From: Bullera alba
Lineage: Eukaryota; Basidiomycota; Tremellomycetes; Tremellales; Bulleraceae
DNA: 64,000 nucleotides
Reading direction: 5' to 3'
NCBI GenBank assembly: GCA_001600095.1
Contig: BCIX01000001.1
Span: 992,001-1,056,000 of the forward strand
Part shown: positions 23,547 to 36,880 of the stretch, piece after piece
Layout: each line of letters begins with the position of its first letter
Numbering within the stretch: position 1 is the first letter of the stretch
Translations under genes and position numbers: made by a program
The notes under the pieces: generated by a model
The model's database searches: none
Seen by the model: only the letters and a program-made list of their open reading frames with translations
Told to the model about the DNA's origin: nothing

Positions 23547-25546
23547 CTACTGAGGTCCTTGCTCCCCCGTCTCCTTGCTGACCGCCTTGCCCGCCCTAAG
23601 AGCTTCCCGCTGTGCCCGCACCCCGGCCTGTTTCGCCTTCTGCATCTCGATATACTCTTCCCTCGAGGTCGTATCGCGGGTTTTGTTCCTTCAGCTCGTC
23701 AGTCCCGTCGCGCGATTGCTTGTCCTCGGCGACGGCGTGACTCACTTTTGATGCGTCTTGGAGCGGAGGTGCTCGTCCCATTGTCCCGCAGCGACAGAGT
23801 ATGGCTTTCCACCTTCTGAGCAAATCTCGCATTCTTTCCTCGCATTGAGGACCTGCCGTCTGCACCTTCTATCAGCAGTGCTTTGAGGATCATTGGCGAG
23901 ACAGACTTACTGAGCTGTATTGGCGACCCCTGAGCCCGTCTGCGGGTCATACAATTTCTCCAGCAGATCAAGCGCTTCTCCCTTCGCGAGGGGTCGCCAT
24001 TCCGGCAGACTTTGCCGAGAGAGAAAAGCTGCAAAAGGCGTCAGTCAATGAGCGATAGGTTGCACCACCATACACGAGTATACCCACCTTGCAGGATATC
24101 ACTGGCAGGCTGTTCTCCATTCGGTCCTCCCGGGACGGCAAAGACTTCCACCTCTCCGGCCAAACCCCTCGCCTCCTTGATGACGGGGAGTAACTGCTTT
24201 CTGATCCACTTCAATTGAGACTTCGCGTACTGCTGAGTCCGGACTTTGGTCAACGCGAGCATCGCAGGAAAGGCTGGGTCTGTCGCTGGATCCGACTGAG
24301 GCAGAGAGAGTCCAGCGAACTCCTTGTATCCTGAACGCAATGAGCACTGGGCTCCCCTTTGATTGTTCACGGGCTCACCTATTGCCTGGAAGATGCCCTC
24401 CGAGTGGTCGATAGTGTCCTCAGAGCCATACATGCCCAATGCTATATCTCTCATCTCCGCAATCTCTCTCAGCAACCCATTCTGAGGTCCGTCAGCGCGC
24501 ATACACCTTCTTGACCAAGGATAGACCCACCGCAAGCATTTTGTCCACCCTCTTATCCAGCCGAGGCTGCAGCGTGTCCATAGGCTCGTAAACCCAGAAG
24601 ATCAAAGTTCTAAATCTCGCTCTCCTTCCCGGGCGACCGGCGACCGGATCACTGTCTTCGTGCTGAGGCACTTCTCGACCGCCTCGTTCCCACCATCGTT
24701 CTAAACCTCTCTTGACTTTCCGTCCATCTCTCCAATGCCATCTGCCGGCTTCTTTGGGGTCCACAGCTTCCAGCAGGCGATGCAGACTCAGCAGTTGATG
24801 GTCCTCTGAGGGAGTAGGCCGTGTTTGTCTCGAAGGTCCGGCACCACTGGCATCCTCCGGGGTCGTCTGAGCTGAGGCTGATTTTGGCCAAATGGGAGTA
24901 GCTGTCCAGAAAGTGTTCAGGAGTTCGCTCAACTCCGGACCCAGCTCCTCAGACACCATCGGCCTCGGTATGGGAGGCTTCCATCTGACGTCCAGAGCAG
25001 AATTGCTTGCATCTGCGTCCTCAGCCGCAGGCCGTGAGACAGATAGCTCATAGGGCGGAAAGAGGAAATGCTGAATGAAGTAATGGGTCCCTCCGCAGAT
25101 TATCGGCAACGAATCGTCTGACAAGGACTCGATCTGTCACTTGATCAGTATGAAGACGCTGTGGTGTTATATGACCACCGACATACCTTTTTATTGGCCT
25201 CACTGCACCACTTGCCTAGCTCCCAGCTACCGCCCTGACCCGGGGAAACCATGTCCAAACCCCAATGTTCAATCCCGCCCATCTCCTCGTCGGTCACTTT
25301 GTTCGTGATCACATCGAGACCTCTGTACAGCTGCATAGAGTCTGCCGAGAGAACCACTCCTCTCCTGGGCACACCTTCAGTGGTGATAGGCGAACCACCG
25401 ACATTGTATTTTGAGGAATGGCATGCCAGTGACTGAGCGAGGGATACGGCTAGTTGAGACTTGCCCACGCCTGTCGTGCCGATGACTGCGACAATGGGCT
25501 TCTGCAGATCCGTCATAGTCCTCAGCAGGCGTATACCGTGTCTCAT
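23547..25546 (-). CDS. MOD5: tRNA dimethylallyltransferase Mod5 (i6A37)
   Basis: This enzyme transfers a dimethylallyl group from DMAPP to A37 of UNN-decoding tRNAs. The P-loop GTTGVGKSQLAV, LSADSMQLYRGLDVITNK and IICGGTHYFIQ are intact. The region FWVYEPMDTLQPRLDKRVDKML, then GYKEFAG and KWIRKQLLP, are typical. The spliced C-terminus carries a matrin-type C2H2 zinc finger: CEIC, then W-x2-H-x4-KTHQ, as in eukaryotic family members. Two in-frame ATGs, 25546 and 25516, bracket a 10-residue leader with three Arg. Yeast MOD5 uses two starts for mitochondrial and cytosolic/nuclear forms. A nine-codon uORF overlaps the first ATG. The stop is about 215 bp before the ORC3 start on the same strand. 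Confidence 0.93.
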
Positions 25547-25569
25547 GGGCTGCCCGATAGGCGTGCCAT
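25543..25569 (-). promoter_or_regulatory. Short uORF overlapping the MOD5 start (ATGA)
   Basis: An eight-residue uORF (MARLSGSP, stop TGA) ends so that its TGA shares two bases with the first MOD5 ATG. Whether it is in the transcript is not known. If so it would lower use of the first ATG and favour the internal one at 25516. Confidence 0.3.
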
Positions 25570-25773
25570 CTTCAGGTCGAAAGACAGAATAGTTTGAGTG
25601 TGAAGTGAGTTGTCACGACAAAGGTCCCACAACATGAGTTGACATGAGCTCAAAAGGAATCGAATTGACAAATTCCGAAGCGCTTCATCGCATCCGCTCA
25701 AGGATGATCCGCACATCTCGTCTCAGCTGGCGGTACGAATACTACTACAACCAGATCCCACATAATGCTACAC

Positions 25774-27492
25774 CTAGGCATCCACAGTCATCTCCTCTCG
25801 CGCAGACGAAAGGTCCGATGATTCTATTCCATCCTTCTTCTCCAAAGCAGGCAACGAACCCGCTCTTTTACCCCTTTTGCCTTTGACCACCGTCCACCCA
25901 TCCTCCGTCTCGGTCGCTTCCTCCTTGACCGCCTCGAGACTGCCCTTGCGCTGTAGCTTGGGATACGTAGGCTCGCTGTCGAGCCTTCCCAAGCGAACGG
26001 GTCCAAGGGGACTGACGAAGTCGAAAGTCTGCAGCGAAGGGGCAGGAGAACCGCTTGCGTAAAACGCCGTCTCGTCGCCAGTGGGCAAAACTCGAGGCGG
26101 GGTATAAGTGGCCCCTCGCCCTCGAGGGCTATACTCCCCAACACCAGTATACACCGATCGGCGCCTGTCGCCCACGCGTCGAGGCGAATGTGGACGTTGC
26201 GGAGTGGAAAGAGCCGGTCGAATGAAGCTGGCGAGAGCAGGTGAAGCCATACGTTTTGGAGTGGAAGCACTCGCTGCTGGTCCAAAGATCGAAGATGCGG
26301 GACTGTTTGCACGACTCGTCTTGGGAGAATCTGTGGGCGGTAGAGGCACAGTCGCCGTCATCCTCCTCCTCTTCGGGCAGTCATCCACCCTATCCATGCA
26401 ACGAGCCTCGCCCTCGCCATTCAGGAAATCGCTCTCCTGCGCGATAGCTTGCAATCGCTTCTTCCTCTCTTCGTCCAGCGCACGCAGTTTCTCCACCCGT
26501 CGCTCACTCATGACCCAGTTCACAAGCTCGTTCCAAGCTGTCTTCTCGGCTTTGACTTTGGCCTTGTCGGGTTCCCCGCTGACTCCTGGATGGGTCCTAC
26601 GGTGTGCCGCGAGGGACTCTCGTGCTTGGGCTGTGAGGTCGAAAGTCGCGGGATTGGTGGCGTGGTTGAATGCGCTGAGGACGTTGGTCGAGGCTAGGAG
26701 AGGTGGATTGGGGCGCATTTGTAAAGGTAGGAGCCGCGATTTGATGGTGACCGTCCTAAAGTCATCCATTAGGGCTGATCTATATACTTCCCTAATCTAG
26801 CTCACGGTTGCATATCCTCGCAGTACAGCCTGACCGCGAAGAAGTGATTGCCACGGGGTTGCGTCCGGCCTTGGAAGTACGTCTTCTTGTCGATGATCTT
26901 TCGGAGCGGAGTCAGTCTTGTATTCTGCACGGTACCAGGGTCACTCACCTTGCCAGGCCATATGCTATCGTCGGACAGCTCGACCAGAACAGGATCACCC
27001 GTCTTCGGCGTCCATCTCCGCCATTCTTGCTCTTCCTCTTCAGACAGCTTGTGAACGACTGGTGCACCCGGATGTTCGTGGTCCGGTAGAAGGCGCCCAC
27101 CTTGATCACGACGAGCTTCGGGTTTCGTCAGCTTTGTTGTCGCTGACAAGTGGCATCTCGTCCAACTGACCATCACCAGCGGAATCCTCGTTACCATCCT
27201 CCATCTTCACCTCGTCCCCGTCTTCCTCGGCCTTTTCCGGAGCAGAGAATGCCTTCCTGGCGGTGCAGACCAAATCATCCATGCCCTTCATTACCCAGTA
27301 CCTCCTGACAGCTTCATCCCAGCGGTTGCGAATCACCCCTTCATTGAGCTTGATGCCTGCCGCAGCCTCAAACTTGCTGGTGATGGTCTGCAGGCGCGTG
27401 AAGGTGTCACAGGCGAGCATGTCGAGAGCGGCATCGAGCGAGGTGATTGATAATGAGCCGGAGCCACATATCTCTGCTTTACGTTTTGGCAT
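25774..27492 (-). CDS. PWWP-domain protein
   Basis: Four exons encode about 520 residues. The N-terminal 100 residues are helical (TSLDAALDMLACDTFTRL, RNRWDEAVRRYWVMKG), and an acidic stretch ending in KMED leads into a 52-nt intron. The PWWP core follows: TPKTGDPVLVELSDDSIWPGK, then KKTYFQGRT and HFFAVRLY. PWWP modules read methylated histone H3K36 and DNA. The last exon (from about 26754) looks like a separate single-exon ORF of 331 residues. A gtgagc...tttag intron at about 26806-26757 joins it in frame (MQP to TVTIKSRL), so I treat it as one gene. The C-terminal region is Ser/Pro/Arg-rich with several TP/SP sites and ends in a WTVVKGKRGKR-like basic patch. No catalytic domain is seen. Confidence 0.75.
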
Positions 27493-27952
27493 GATAGGGC
27501 GAGCTCAGATACAGGACGGTGTGCGCCTTCCTCCAGTGGCAAAGGTGGAAGGAGCAAGACAAGGTGTTCGTTGGGTGCTTTATGCTGACATTGTAGCGCG
27601 TGTCGAGGTGAGTATGGAGTGGCGACAAGGCTATGAGTGGTCCTGTCCTCGTCTTGAGCTGTTGCCGTCGTCTCTTTATGAACCTTTGTCGCTGAGTAAT
27701 GAGGGTGACTGTATGACTGATGGTCTGCTTAGAAAGACAACAAAAGCCCAACTGCCGGCGCTGTTGCCCGGGGGGTGGGTGGCGGCGATCGCCACTTCCA
27801 GCGGAAACAAACGCTACACACGTGGGGTCTCCACACTCGCTCTATTCTGAAACTCGACATGATAGAAGCGCAGTGACGACCAAGTGACGACTGTGACATC
27901 GGCTTTGAGCTTGCCTTGAACGCTCTGGCAATATTGAAAGTCTCGTACAGAT
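27493..27952. other. Divergent promoter region PWWP gene / DHX29
   Basis: 460 bp lie between divergent start codons. The region contains a short G-rich run (ggggggtgggtgg near 27770) and otherwise no recognisable element. A 195-codon ORF crossing it (27263-27850, plus strand) is antisense to the PWWP first exon and looks non-coding. Confidence 0.4.
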
Positions 27953-30900
27953 ATGGGCAAGAAGAAGCTCTCGCTCAAGCGTGAGTAGTAATAGACTCAT
28001 AGCATGTCCTTAGGCCGCTGACGCTTCGCAATGTGTAGCCGTACAAAGGGGCTTTGCCACGACATCGGTTGCGTCAAAGCAGCCAGCGAAAGTAGAAGAG
28101 ACGCCCGAAGTGCGGGGTCCTGCTGGGAACAGACCCAGTGGAGACTCCAAGCCAAGTGCCTCGGGAACAAATCGACAACCTGATCAAAGTGCGGCTCTAG
28201 CAGTCGCAGGCGGACAAGTCAAGGAGGACTGGGAGGATGAAGCGGTAGTCGAGCAAGCGGCTTTGCAGCAGCTGGTGGACAGACTACAAGAGAAAGGCGA
28301 CAAGGAGGTTGCAAGGATCATCAAGGTGAGCGGTCAAGAGAAATGGAGAAAGAATGCTTACGCCTGCTAGACCGTCGAATTTGACAAACGGCTAGCGAAC
28401 TCGTTCTCGATACTGGAGATCAACCACGATATCCGAGATCAAGTGCTCACTCTAGCCAGGGACGAGGATGATAGTAATGACGGTATGTCAGAGCAAGTAT
28501 ATCCGTTAGAAGTGTTTTCTGATCACGAACAGCCTACTTCACATCGGAAGTCTCCTCATCTGATCGAGACAAGGTGCTGTCGAGCGTCTTTGTCACCTAT
28601 CAGGTTCTGGCTCGACTCGGCTTTGCGGAGGGTCGGATATTGGAGTGTATCGAGAAAGCGATAGGAGAGGGGAAAGGATGGGAGCATGCCTTGGAATGGG
28701 TGAGTGACAACTCCTAATGGTGACTGATCTTTGCAGATGTGGCTTCACCTAACCGAAGACGAATGTCTGTCCCGTGGAGATTACGCCCGTAAACCAGGTA
28801 TGTAATGACTGGATTATCCCCTCTGACATCTACAACAGTGGACTACTCGGTATCGACACCGACACAGGACTTTGACGACGAACCGCTGGTCGACACGGAG
28901 GTTACAGAAGCGGCCAAGGCGGTGACTGACGTGCCCGAACCCAGCAATCAAGACTCATCTCCTCCAGAAGCAACGCAGTCGAAAGGCCCTTTGTTTCAGT
29001 CTCTTGAGACCGCTCATTCAGACTCGGACTCGGACGGTGAAATCGACCTGAACAAGGATAACGCACAATGGGCAAGTCTCATGTTGGAGCTCGACAACTT
29101 GCGTATAGCAGCCAGCGGCGGGCCTGGCAAGAGCAAGGGGAAGAAGGGAAAGTCAAGTGGGGTGATCCTCGAAACACCGGAGATGCGGAGGCTGAAGGAG
29201 AGAATTGCCAAAATCGAGAAGGAGTACATGTTCAGCAGGAAAGAGGCAGGTATGTTGAATTCCACTAGATGTCATGCTGACTTCCGCAGACGCCTTGCTG
29301 AGATCGCACAAGTCACGGCGAGATGCCGAGGCTTTGGAGCGGAGGCTCAGGGGCGGAAACGACGACCCGAAGGGAGCTCCTTCTGAGTCGACGAGCAAAA
29401 CGGACAGTGACACTGGAACACCAGCGGAAACATCCACCCAACCTAATGTCGATGTTATGGCCGAAAGCGGTGACGAAGAAGGTGGTCTCTTTGGCTCGAT
29501 GCTGGACGAGCCACCCGAGATCTCGTCCGATACCCCAACAGATGCCAATACTACGGTCGCTGTCCGATCTATGCCTATTCCAAAGCAATTTGCATTCGCG
29601 GGCAATACCCCAAAAGCCTTGCTTCGGAGTACGGTGACCAAATCACTCAAATCCGCCATTATCACCTACGCTCGACTCTCCGGCGCGTCGAAGGCCGTAC
29701 GGGTGGGATTGGAGATCCGGTTGTCTCTTGATCGAAGGCGTGTGTGGCGAATGACGGACATTGCCTGCGAGGATGTCATGGAAGCGGAAAATTACGTTTC
29801 TACCCTGGCCTTGAGCGAGTTCTCTGCCACAGGGTTGATTCCTGGTGTGAACTGGAGGAGCATGCCTCTTGCGTTCCGAGATCTTTGGGAGGAATTGGAA
29901 GCGGAGAGAAAGGTCAAAGAGGATGAAGGCAAGCGCAAGATCTGGAGCGTCATCAGCAAGATCGTCGACGGCAAGATGAAGAACGGCTCAACCGGGGTGT
30001 CAATCGAGACGACCAAGCCGGCCGCGGTCAATGGAGGTTCGGAACCCGAATCCATGACCAAAGCACCCGAGTACTCGGAGAAATTGCAAACGGACTTCGA
30101 ACGACGAAGAGCGTCACAAGCATACCAGCACATGCGCAAGTCGAGAGAGACGTTGCCCATCGCCTCGTTCCGAGAACAGATCATATCGACATTGGAATCT
30201 TCGCAAATTATGGTGCTCTCAGGGGAGACGGGTTGTGGTAAATCCACCCAACTGCCATCCTTCATTCTCGAAGATCAGCTATCCAAAGGTCTGCCTTGCA
30301 AGATATTCGTCACTGAGCCCCGTCGAATCAGTGCCATCTCCCTGGCTCAACGAGTTTCACAAGAACTCGGGGATGCGGCCGGCGCTATGGGCAGCAATTC
30401 ATCCTTGGTGGGATACTCGATCCGCCTGGAAAGCAAGGTATCTGCAGCAACCAGGCTGGCATTCGTCACCAACGGTATAGCATTGCGAATGCTCGAAAGC
30501 GGTTCCAACTCCGGTGGTAATGGTAAATCAACGGCATTCGACGATATTACTCACATCATCGTCGACGAGGTACACGAGCGGTCCATCGAGTCGGACTTCC
30601 TCCTCATTGTTCTGCGATCTCTCATGCAGCAAAGGAAGGACCTGAAGGTGATTCTCATGTCGGCAACGTTGGACGCTGAAAAGATTTCCGGCTTCTTTGG
30701 CGGATGTCCATGTTTGTCGGTTCCCGGACGGACTTTTCCCGTTCAGGTCAACTACCTTGAAGACGCGGTCGAGTTGGCTGGGTGGCATATCGACGAGTCG
30801 AGTCAATATGCTGTTCGAGCGCGAAATGCGAAAACGTCGACTACACAGCTCGAATGGAACGAGGATATCGCGAAGCCCGATGATGGGTCTGACGACGATG

Positions 30901-32902
30901 AAGAGACCCAAGATCCAACGAAATTGGCTTCGAGCAAGTACTCCGCGAGGACGGTCTCAACTGTCAATCTCCTGGACTCGAGGCAAATCCCTTACGACCT
31001 CATCGTCCGCTTGCTGGAGAAGATATGCTTCGAATCACCGCAACATCAGCCCTACTCGCAAGCGACATTGGTGTTCATGCCTGGTCTAGCGGAGATTAGG
31101 CGCTTGAACGATATGCTCCAGGGGCACCCCGAGTTTGGCTCAGCTGGGTTTATCGTCTACCCATTACACTCGACGATCTCCTCGGAAGGGCAAAGTGCGG
31201 TATTTGACACTCCGCCGCCCGGCGTACGCAAGATTGTCATATCGACGAACATCGCAGAAACAGGTGTCACCATCCCGGACATCACGTGTGTCATCGATAG
31301 TGGAAAGCACAGGGAAATGCGATACGACGAGAAAAGGCAAATATCGAGGCTGGTTGAGACGTATATTGCCAAGAGCAACGCCAAACAGAGAAGAGGTCGT
31401 GCTGGACGTGTGCAGGAAGGTCTGGCCTTCCATCTGTTCACAAAAGCCCGTCATGAGACTCGAGTGAGTACATGTACGGATATGTCGTAGCGATGGTCAC
31501 TGATATCGATCGATAGCTCGCCGAGCATCCGATTCCAGAGATGCTGAGGCTCTCGCTCCAAGATCTTGCTTTGCGCATAAAGATTCTCAAAATCAAATTG
31601 GGCCCTACCATCGAGAGTGTCTTACTGCAAGCACTGGATCCGCCCTCTCCTACCAACATCCAAAGAGCCATTGCGTCGCTTGTCGAAGTCAAGGCTCTGA
31701 CGGTATTAGAGGAGATCACGCCCATGGGTAGACTTTTGAGCAAGTTGCCAATGGACGTTCATCTCGGCAAGTTCTTGCTTGTGGCCGCACTGTTCAAGTG
31801 TCTCGATCCGGCTTTGACGATCGCGGCGACGCTCAACTCGAAGAGTCCATTCGTCACGCCTTTCGGGCATGAGAATGCAGCCGATACGGCCAAACGGGGT
31901 TTCGCTGTTGGTGGGTGACATCCAGAAGCTCTCTCCAAACTCTCTGACGATGCTCTACAGGTAACAGCGATTTCTTGACCATAGCCAATGTTTTTGACAG
32001 CTGGCGTCGAGCTTCGGACAACCCCAATTTCGTTCGGACATTCTGCAAACGCAACTTTGTCTCGCAACAGGTAAGCCCTTCCTGGTGAAAATGACCATGT
32101 GCTAAGATATCTTGGCAGAATCTTCAGCAGATCGAAGAGTTGAGACAGCAATTATTGTCCTATCTGATCGACTCGTCATTCGTCACCACGTCCACAGACC
32201 AGAAGCAAGCGATCAGCCAAGCTCGGTATTCCCGCGGCGTCAGGACGAAGTTTGTTACAATCCCAACAGAACTGAATGTCAATGCGGAGAACGCTCAGGT
32301 GCTAGGAGCAGCATTGGCTGCGGGACTTTATCCCAAGCTCATCAACCTCGATTCCGCAGGCGGTCTGAAAACTATCATCAATCAACAACCTGTCGCCATC
32401 GTGAGTCTTTCATCGAGATTTTTGTGCGGACTGTGCTCACGGCAAGCCAGCATCCAAGCTCGATCAACTTCCGAACCCCGAAGAGCGAGTTTGGAACTAG
32501 CTACCTGACCTACTTTACGATACTGCAGTCGAAGAAGCTCTACGCTTGGGAGACGGGACCAGTGGATGACAAAGCGCTGGCGCTGTTATGTGGGGACCAA
32601 GTGGACTTGAGGGTACGTCGAGTCTCAACCCGCCGGTGTGATCTCGTAAGCAGTATTGACGATCGATCTAGCTATCGGCCCTGTCTCTGCAGATCGACAG
32701 GAAGATTCGATATCAGGTCAATCCGAAAACGGCATTGGCTATCAAATACCTGCGAGAGCAGTTCGCCGCTACTATGGCTGTCAGACTGAGAGGGAAGAGC
32801 TTGAATGACATCCAGGAGAAGTGGTTCGAATTGGGGCTCAGATGCCTCAAGACTGGGTTGTGGGAAGGCGAAGAGCCAGCAGTAGGGGTAGTGCCGGGAT
32901 GA
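27953..32902 (+). CDS. DEAH-box RNA helicase, DHX29/YLR419W type
   Basis: This is a large DEAH helicase of about 1400 residues. The N-terminus is MGKKKLSLK, then an RGFATTS stretch. Accessory regions include a UBA-like segment (VTYQVLARLGFAEGRILECIEKA) and an RWD-like region (about 29650-29860) after an acidic, Ser-rich part. The helicase core has motif I GETGCGKST, Ia TEPRR, II DEVH, III SAT, V STNIAETGVTIPD and VI QRRGRAGR. Then come the helicase-associated (HA2) domain with TPMGRLLSKLPMD and the OB-fold region. Metazoan DHX29 assists 43S scanning on structured 5' leaders, and fungal orthologues are ribosome-associated. Most of the protein lies in one exon (29274-31465). The short C-terminal exons were joined by family resemblance. 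Confidence 0.92.
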
Positions 32903-32963
32903 TGTAACCATAGAGTACAATTACATCGGCTATACACATGATACAAGGTATGATCATACATCA

Positions 32964-33640
32964 TCATTGCTTCCCTTTCCCGCTTCCTTTCTGCACGTCG
33001 TATTTGTTGGCTTTGGGAGCGTGTGAATGATCATGGCCGGCGTCTCCATCGTGATCACATTCATGGTGCTTATGCCGGCGTCGAGGCTTGGCTGGTCTAC
33101 AAGGGGACCACCTCGTTAGTTATGAGTCGAATCGGATTGTGTTCTTCATCACTCACTTGGCACGCCCATCACCTGCACCTCCTTCAGACTCTGAACTGGA
33201 GTCCTCGATCGTTTCCCCTCCATCAGCTCTCTTGGCCTTCTGCTTTCCATCGGCCCCGCCTGATGCTTTCGACCTCCTCGACTCCTTGCGTTCTTTGCTG
33301 GGACCATGCTCATGCTCTGACGACGAGTCGGATTCTGAAGATGACTCATCAAACGCCTTTGGCTTGTGGTAAATACAACAAACTACATCCATCAGCGTTT
33401 GACATCGATCTTGGACGTACTCTTCGACTTTTTCCTTCCCATGCCCTCATTATCCACAGTCTCATCGGTCCACATGACCCTCTGCCTCCTTGGTCCTCCT
33501 CTGAGCTTCAACACTCCGACTGGTGGACTTCTGGGGTTGTTGGCGGTAGACGGTCCAGCATCTGATGCGGGAGTTGGCGTGATCGTCATTGTTCGGGACG
33601 CCGACTCGGCGGCCCGAGGTCCTTGATTCCGTTCCGACAT
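32964..33640 (-). CDS. YPI1: Type 1 protein phosphatase inhibitor Ypi1 (PPP1R11)
   Basis: This is a small, disordered regulator of PP1/Glc7. The first exon ends with the family core LKLRGGPRRQRVMWTDETVD, including the RVxW docking variant, and GMGRKKSK. After an intron CCIYHKPKAFDESSSESD follows, the Cys-Cys/His signature of inhibitor-3 proteins. The rest is acidic/Ser-rich, then Lys-rich. A last exon adds a His-rich tail (HHECDHDGDAGHDHSH) and ends GKGKQ. The extended His/Asp tail is longer than in yeast Ypi1. Its stop is 61 bp from the DHX29 stop (convergent). It shares a 321-bp divergent promoter with HEM2. Confidence 0.9.
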
Positions 33641-33961
33641 GCTGGCGTGGGTCGCTTGTGGGACAGATGGGGGTGTCGTGGGATGGTATGGCAGGGATGG
33701 AGACAGAGAGAGGGTTGGAAGCTACGTAAAAGGGCTGCTGATCGAACTGGAACGAGCCGAAGGAGCTGGACGGGAAATGACCAAATTGGTAATGCTTTCG
33801 GTCGTCGCCGAAGCTATTTCAAGTGTCCCGCCCACAAGTATCCCACGATCATTGCACGATGAACAGCTGCTACTGACTAGAGGCCCATAAAGAGGCTTTG
33901 ACGATCGGCAACCGCTCGAGCCATTGTCATCATCTTATCCACCACTTGTGTCATAGCCATT
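33641..33961. other. Divergent promoter region YPI1 / HEM2
   Basis: 321 bp separate the start codons. I see no clear regulatory word beyond a single CTTATC (GATA-type) near 33935. Confidence 0.35.
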
Positions 33962-35336
<1,375 letters not shown>

Positions 35337-35461
35337 GTATAGTTAGTTCAGGCTTGGGCTACAGCAGTAATATATAGTCAACAGTGATGCCACCACACTA
35401 TTCAGCGATTTTGGATTGCGTGCATTGTGATATTCGTACAGGGTATAATCTGCATCTGCTT

Positions 35462-36458
35462 CTAGTCCATACGAGACTTGAGTGTCCTCGTGATCACCTT
35501 GTCACGGGTGCTAGACTGTGTCAGCGGATGATAGAGGTATCCCAAGACAGCAACTTACATGACGTGGACGATCGCACCCCAACCACTCAGAGCATCTCGG
35601 TCGACGGCGTTCAACAGAGTTTGAGATATCGTCTCGAACAAGTCTTCGGGTTCCTGAAGAGCGGCATCAGCTGGGGATCGCTTTATTGTTGGGGGATCAG
35701 CTGACAAGATCTGGTTCCCATAAACCCTCGGCGACACCGTATAGCTTGTCAGTGGCAGTTCCCGCAACAGCGAAGTCTTTGGGCGTCGTGATACATCCGA
35801 TTCTGGAGATCCATGAGCTGGGGCTCTTCTCACATGCTTTGCTCTGGTACTCACGTGTCCATGGTCGAGATGAAGGGTTTTGGGTTTGGCTCAATCTCTG
35901 TGGCCTCGGGGATACCGGCAACTACAGGTTCCAAGAACCATGGACCGAATCTACGCGAATTAGAAGCTTGAAACGTCGACTACAGATGCAGCAAGCTCAC
36001 CGCTTCTCATACAGCGTACTCGAGAGGAGATGCGTGAATGTCTTTGGCGTGATCTCCCTCTCCTCCTTCATGCGGTACATGTTCACTCGGAATCTCAGCT
36101 GCTCTCGCCTGCGTTGGGACGTCAGCTTGTTCCTTTCTCGCATCATTCTAAGCTGACTGACAGTGAGTAGACATCTGTTGCTAGACCTGGTAGACCGTAG
36201 TACAGCTTGTCATTGACGGGGAAGACCTGTAAAGGCAGGTAAGCTAATCTTCACAACAGACCTGTGTTCCTCGATAGCTCACCTTCTCGAAGTTGTATGC
36301 GACACCGATGGACTGCTGCCCGAGTCTCATATCACATGCAATAGCTACACAGTCTTTTCCGATCATAGCCACCACCGAACCACCGTTGTAACTCATAGGG
36401 CTTCCCTGCGAGGCTATCAGACGGAATGCTCGATAGGAGCTGAATTGACACTCACCAT
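35462..36458 (-). CDS. PUP3: 20S proteasome subunit beta-3
   Basis: This is a non-catalytic beta subunit of the 20S core. The first exon is only the ATG (36456-36458), followed by a 50-nt intron (36406-36455). Then come [19 protein letters not shown] and [13 protein letters not shown]. Further motifs are [13 protein letters not shown] and ATDVYSL joined to [19 protein letters not shown]. Then follow [61 protein letters not shown] and a C-terminal RTLKSRMD. There is no Thr1, as expected for beta-3. The ATG-only exon is required to give a start in frame with a proper acceptor; an internal Met in SPMSYNGG is the alternative start. It is divergent from RAD51C. Confidence 0.92.
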
Positions 36459-36880
36459 TTTGCCTGATTATCTCACGAAGCTCCAGCGATTCTGATTTGT
36501 CCAGTCAATGAAGTCTATCTCTTCGCTCCGGATGGGTATTCGCTTTGGCGGCCTATGCAATCGAGTTGAAGGTAGTGTGAGTTGATTGATCACTTGTATG
36601 TAGCAAGCGTTGAAACCAGAGATCAGGCCGGTCAGGTAGCTTCATCATCGTCGCGCTGGGCGGAATCAATTTTGCCACGTGGACCCGTTTCACTTTCCTA
36701 CGGAAGCAGGTAACCATTAGGAGGACGAAGCGCGACGCGACTCTCTTCAGAACATGGTGTTTCTAGCTTAGAGTCTCATCATTCCGATGCACCAACTCTC
36801 TCTGAGATTTCGACAAAGTCAATGGGACATCAAGCTTCGGGACTTGACAAACTGTAGCTTATAACACAGGTGGGATCGAC
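36459..36880. promoter_or_regulatory. Divergent promoter PUP3 / RAD51C with ACGCGA
   Basis: 422 bp hold an ACGCGA word at 36735-36740, about 145 bp before the RAD51C ATG, and a CACGTG at 36676-36681. ACGCGN is the core bound by MBF-type G1/S factors in fungi; function here is inferred only. Confidence 0.3.

Noticed and set aside
26108..26800. 230-codon plus-strand ORF opposite the PWWP gene
   Set aside because: Shadow of the disordered C-terminal region of the PWWP protein, without introns or motifs.
27953..28110. RGFATTS near the N-terminus of the DEAH helicase as a mitochondrial presequence
   Set aside because: From memory, fungal homologues of this helicase share a similar Lys-rich start and RGFATTS stretch while being ribosome-associated, so it is more likely a family motif.
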